A stretch of 64,000 nucleotides of DNA from Vibrio azureus. Its GTDB lineage: Bacteria; Pseudomonadota; Gammaproteobacteria; Enterobacterales; Vibrionaceae. Each line of letters begins with the position of its first letter. The first letter of the stretch is position 1. The stretch lies in the NCBI RefSeq assembly GCF_002849855.1, contig NZ_CP018616.1, forward strand, positions 1,364,001 through 1,428,000, written 5' to 3'. Shown here one piece after another: positions 61,878-64,000 of this stretch. Made by a program: the position numbers and the translations under genes. Below the pieces are notes generated by a model. The model was not told the origin of the DNA. It did no database searches and was given only the letters and a program-made list of their open reading frames with translations.

Positions 61878-62172
61878 TGTGACAGGCTTTTGATTGGGTT
61901 GAATTCAATTATGCATGCCATTGTACCGATGAATTTAGATAAAGCTAAATGGAATTTACAGAGGAATAATTAACCCATTAATACTATTGATATTTTTTAT
62001 TCTAATTATTTAACACATTTAAAGTGTTTTTTATTGCCAGATAGAATCACGTTTCGAATGATTATAACGATCTACTGATTGATTTATTCATCTCCTGCAT
62101 TCAACCTGAATGATAATTGTTACTAATGAATTTTGGACATGTTGATAACCAAAGTGAGTAGGGAATGCTGAA

Positions 62173-64000
62173 ATGAAGAAGATCGTTACATTGCTCTGTT
62201 GGGTGCCGTCGTTTGCTGCGCTTTCCGGAGAACAAAGCATAAAAGAATTTATGCAAGCCTTTCAAGAAAATCCTCAAGCAGTGATGGATGCACTGCCGGT
62301 TAAGCGAGGGGCGTATAACCCATCAAGTGAGATTGAAAATCTAGATGTTTATCGGAAGGAAGTGAGAGACGCTATCATAGAAAAGTCCACTTCTAGAGAG
62401 CGTCGTTCACTTTCTGCTAGGAGAAGCAATGATGATCCTGCAAGACTGGTTGATGCTGGCCAAGCTTTAGTTCGCAACCTGTATCAGTTGCACAATACCA
62501 CGCCAAACGTCAAGCGTTTACATTCTCAACCATGGTCTGACACATACTGGCCACTGTATTCCGGCGGTGCAGCTTGGCGCTATGCGGATAGAGAGTTGAG
62601 AGCATCCACATGGAAACAATATTACGACTTTAGTCATATTAATAAGCCCGTCAGCTATTATCAGGGGAATGCTCGACAGGATCTGTCTCCGAGTGAAAAA
62701 TACGATCTGTTGGTTGGGGATGGCGAATTTACCTTGACTAAGAAATCATGGGATGCGGGCAGAGGGTATTATGAATCAAGTGGTCATGTCGAAAGGTGGA
62801 TGGGGCTTTGTCATGGATGGGCTGCCGCTGCTTATATGTTACCTCGGCCTAAAAATACCGTCGTTGTTCCAGATGCTAATGGAGAATCGCTGACATTTTA
62901 TCCTTCTGATATTAAAGCGTTGGGCACACTATTATGGTCAGAAGCTCCCTTTGATTCACGCTTTATTGGTGGACGGTGTAATATTCAAAATCCAGAAAAA
63001 GATGAGAATGGTCGTGTGATCGATCCAAATTGTCATGACAATAACCCAGCCAGTTGGCACCTTGCTGTACTAAACCAGTTAGGCATTTCTGAACGCAGTT
63101 TGATCATGGATGCGACGTTTGATTACCAGGTTTGGAACCAGCCGTTGTTGGGGTATCAAGTTCAGTATTTTAATCCGCAAACGCACACTTCATCGTCTAA
63201 TCCTGCTGAGGTCGTGATCCCATTACAAAACTATCAAAATGATCGTTTTTCTCAATACCGAGCAAATAATGCAGAGTATGTTGTTGGGGTAAAAATGACC
63301 GTAGAATACATGGTTGAGACAAGGCCGACGCATCGTACTTCCGATAACCCCAACTATGATGGGGTGACAAGGGTAACTTATTTCTATGATTTAGAACTGG
63401 ACGAAAGTGGCAATACTATTGGCGGTGAATGGTATCAAAATCGTCACCCTGATTTTTTGTGGACACCATTACCTAATGAAGAAGCGCAATCTTATTACGA
63501 TGGCTGGGGAGGGTGGGACCTGTCACAACCCGTTCCTCAACATTGGCAAACGCAGGCTCCTAAAGCTGCCCGTTATAGCCAGCCTCTAACATCGATAGTG
63601 AAAGCTTTATTTACCGCTTCTTCACAAGATAGCGGTCAAGATAATTCATGGAAACGAATCAAAACGAACACTTCTGATCGAACGCAGTGCTTAGATGTAG
63701 AAGTTGCGGAAACCGAAAAAGGCATGGGTTCTAATGTTTATGGTTGGCGTTGCCATTATGGGGAGAATCAACAGTGGAAGTTAACGTCTTCTGGTCAACT
63801 GATCAACCGCGCGACTCCAGAGCTCTGCCTAGATCAGAGTGGTATCTATATTACGATGGAATTGTGTAATAACAGCATCACGCAAAAATGGCGATGGTCA
63901 AACGGGCAGCTCAAAAATCAACTCGACAATGCGATAAGATGGAATTCTAGAACGTGGCTTGTTGAAGCTGATATTAATGGAAGTCAATGGTATTTCGAAT
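62173..64000 (+). CDS. Secreted transglutaminase-elicitor-type protein with ricin-type lectin tail (3' end missing)
   Basis: The frame is open from ATG 62173 to the window edge (609 codons, no stop). A signal peptide (MKKIVTLLCWVPSFAALS) is followed by a domain resembling the transglutaminase elicitor family known from Phytophthora GP42 and Vibrio. It has a catalytic-type Cys at residue 213 in WMGLCHGWAAAAYM, a His segment NPASWHLAVLNQL and an Asp segment LIMDATFDYQVW. From about residue 495 a beta-trefoil lectin-like part follows (CLDVEVAETEKG, NQQWKL, CLDQSGI, TQKWRW), with the QxW motifs of ricin-B domains. A secreted, glycan-targeted protein-crosslinking enzyme is inferred. Confidence 0.8.
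   Translation, partial: MKKIVTLLCWVPSFAALSGEQSIKEFMQAFQENPQAVMDALPVKRGAYNPSSEIENLDVYRKEVRDAIIEKSTSRERRSLSARRSNDDPARLVDAGQALVRNLYQLHNTTPNVKRLHSQPWSDTYWPLYSGGAAWRYADRELRASTWKQYYDFSHINKPVSYYQGNARQDLSPSEKYDLLVGDGEFTLTKKSWDAGRGYYESSGHVERWMGLCHGWAAAAYMLPRPKNTVVVPDANGESLTFYPSDIKALGTLLWSEAPFDSRFIGGRCNIQNPEKDENGRVIDPNCHDNNPASWHLAVLNQLGISERSLIMDATFDYQVWNQPLLGYQVQYFNPQTHTSSSNPAEVVIPLQNYQNDRFSQYRANNAEYVVGVKMTVEYMVETRPTHRTSDNPNYDGVTRVTYFYDLELDESGNTIGGEWYQNRHPDFLWTPLPNEEAQSYYDGWGGWDLSQPVPQHWQTQAPKAARYSQPLTSIVKALFTASSQDSGQDNSWKRIKTNTSDRTQCLDVEVAETEKGMGSNVYGWRCHYGENQQWKLTSSGQLINRATPELCLDQSGIYITMELCNNSITQKWRWSNGQLKNQLDNAIRWNSRTWLVEADINGSQWYFE

Overview
The window looks like chromosomal DNA of a Vibrio (Gammaproteobacteria). 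The signs are moderate GC, a Yersinia/V. parahaemolyticus-type (Ysc family) type III secretion operon end, Vibrio-typical gene sets (TyrR, YcjX/YcjF, SdaC/SdaA, an H-NOX protein with a hybrid kinase, a DUF2947 protein, many c-di-GMP and chemotaxis proteins) and a family of imperfect palindromic intergenic repeats whose ends read TATACCCAAGTGACCTCAAG / CTTGAGGTTACTTGGGTATA. No tRNA, rRNA, CRISPR array, transposase or prophage was seen. The species is not assigned.

Layout. 1-2841: distal end of a type III secretion operon (yscH/yopR fragment, sctI, sctJ, sctK, sctL). 3120-8911: LTA-synthase-like sulfatase, trhO, an RluA-family pseudouridine synthase, an RlmI/RlmK-like methyltransferase and a SlyB-like lipoprotein. 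9092-13200 (minus): ynjB-ynjC-ynjD-ynjF transporter operon, divergent from a dCache chemoreceptor (13526-15409). 15558-18174 (minus): DnaQ-like exonuclease and a CBS/cNMP/DUF294 protein. 18429-23851: outer-membrane barrel, aspC, acetyltransferase, asnS, queD. 23985-28966: LuxR-type regulator, small ORF, sdaA, sdaC, CoA pyrophosphatase. 29099-31348: hnoX-hnoK. 31523-34671: pabB and a class I fumarase. 35081-42068: small membrane protein, ycjX-ycjF, tyrR, rimJ, DUF2947, a YhhY-like acetyltransferase and a small PAP2-like membrane protein. 42089-46421: TauE-type permease, then an SLC13 transporter/cNMP-domain histidine kinase/receiver operon. 46533-48263: PAS-GGDEF-EAL protein.

48264-52328 is the most accessory-looking part: about 950 bp with only gene remnants and a repeat fragment, a LysR regulator divergent from a 2-oxoglutarate/Fe(II) oxygenase, a 71-aa gene under a textbook LexA box, and an unrecognised 182-aa protein. 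52604-58106 (minus) is a three-gene operon of a DUF2760 coiled-coil membrane protein and two divergent Hsp70 proteins. 58650-61877 holds a CHASE-GGDEF cyclase, an ERI1-like exonuclease, a TerB-like protein and a hypothetical protein. The window ends inside a secreted transglutaminase-elicitor-type protein with a ricin-type lectin tail (62173-64000+).

Most promising for new biology: the LexA-controlled small gene at 51480-51695, the DUF2760/Hsp70/Hsp70-DUF3731 operon with an internal terminator, the SLC13-sensor kinase-receiver operon, and the repeat family, which ends one gene fragment and supplies the last codons of a LysR gene. All functional statements come from reading the sequence and from recalled family knowledge; no database search was run.
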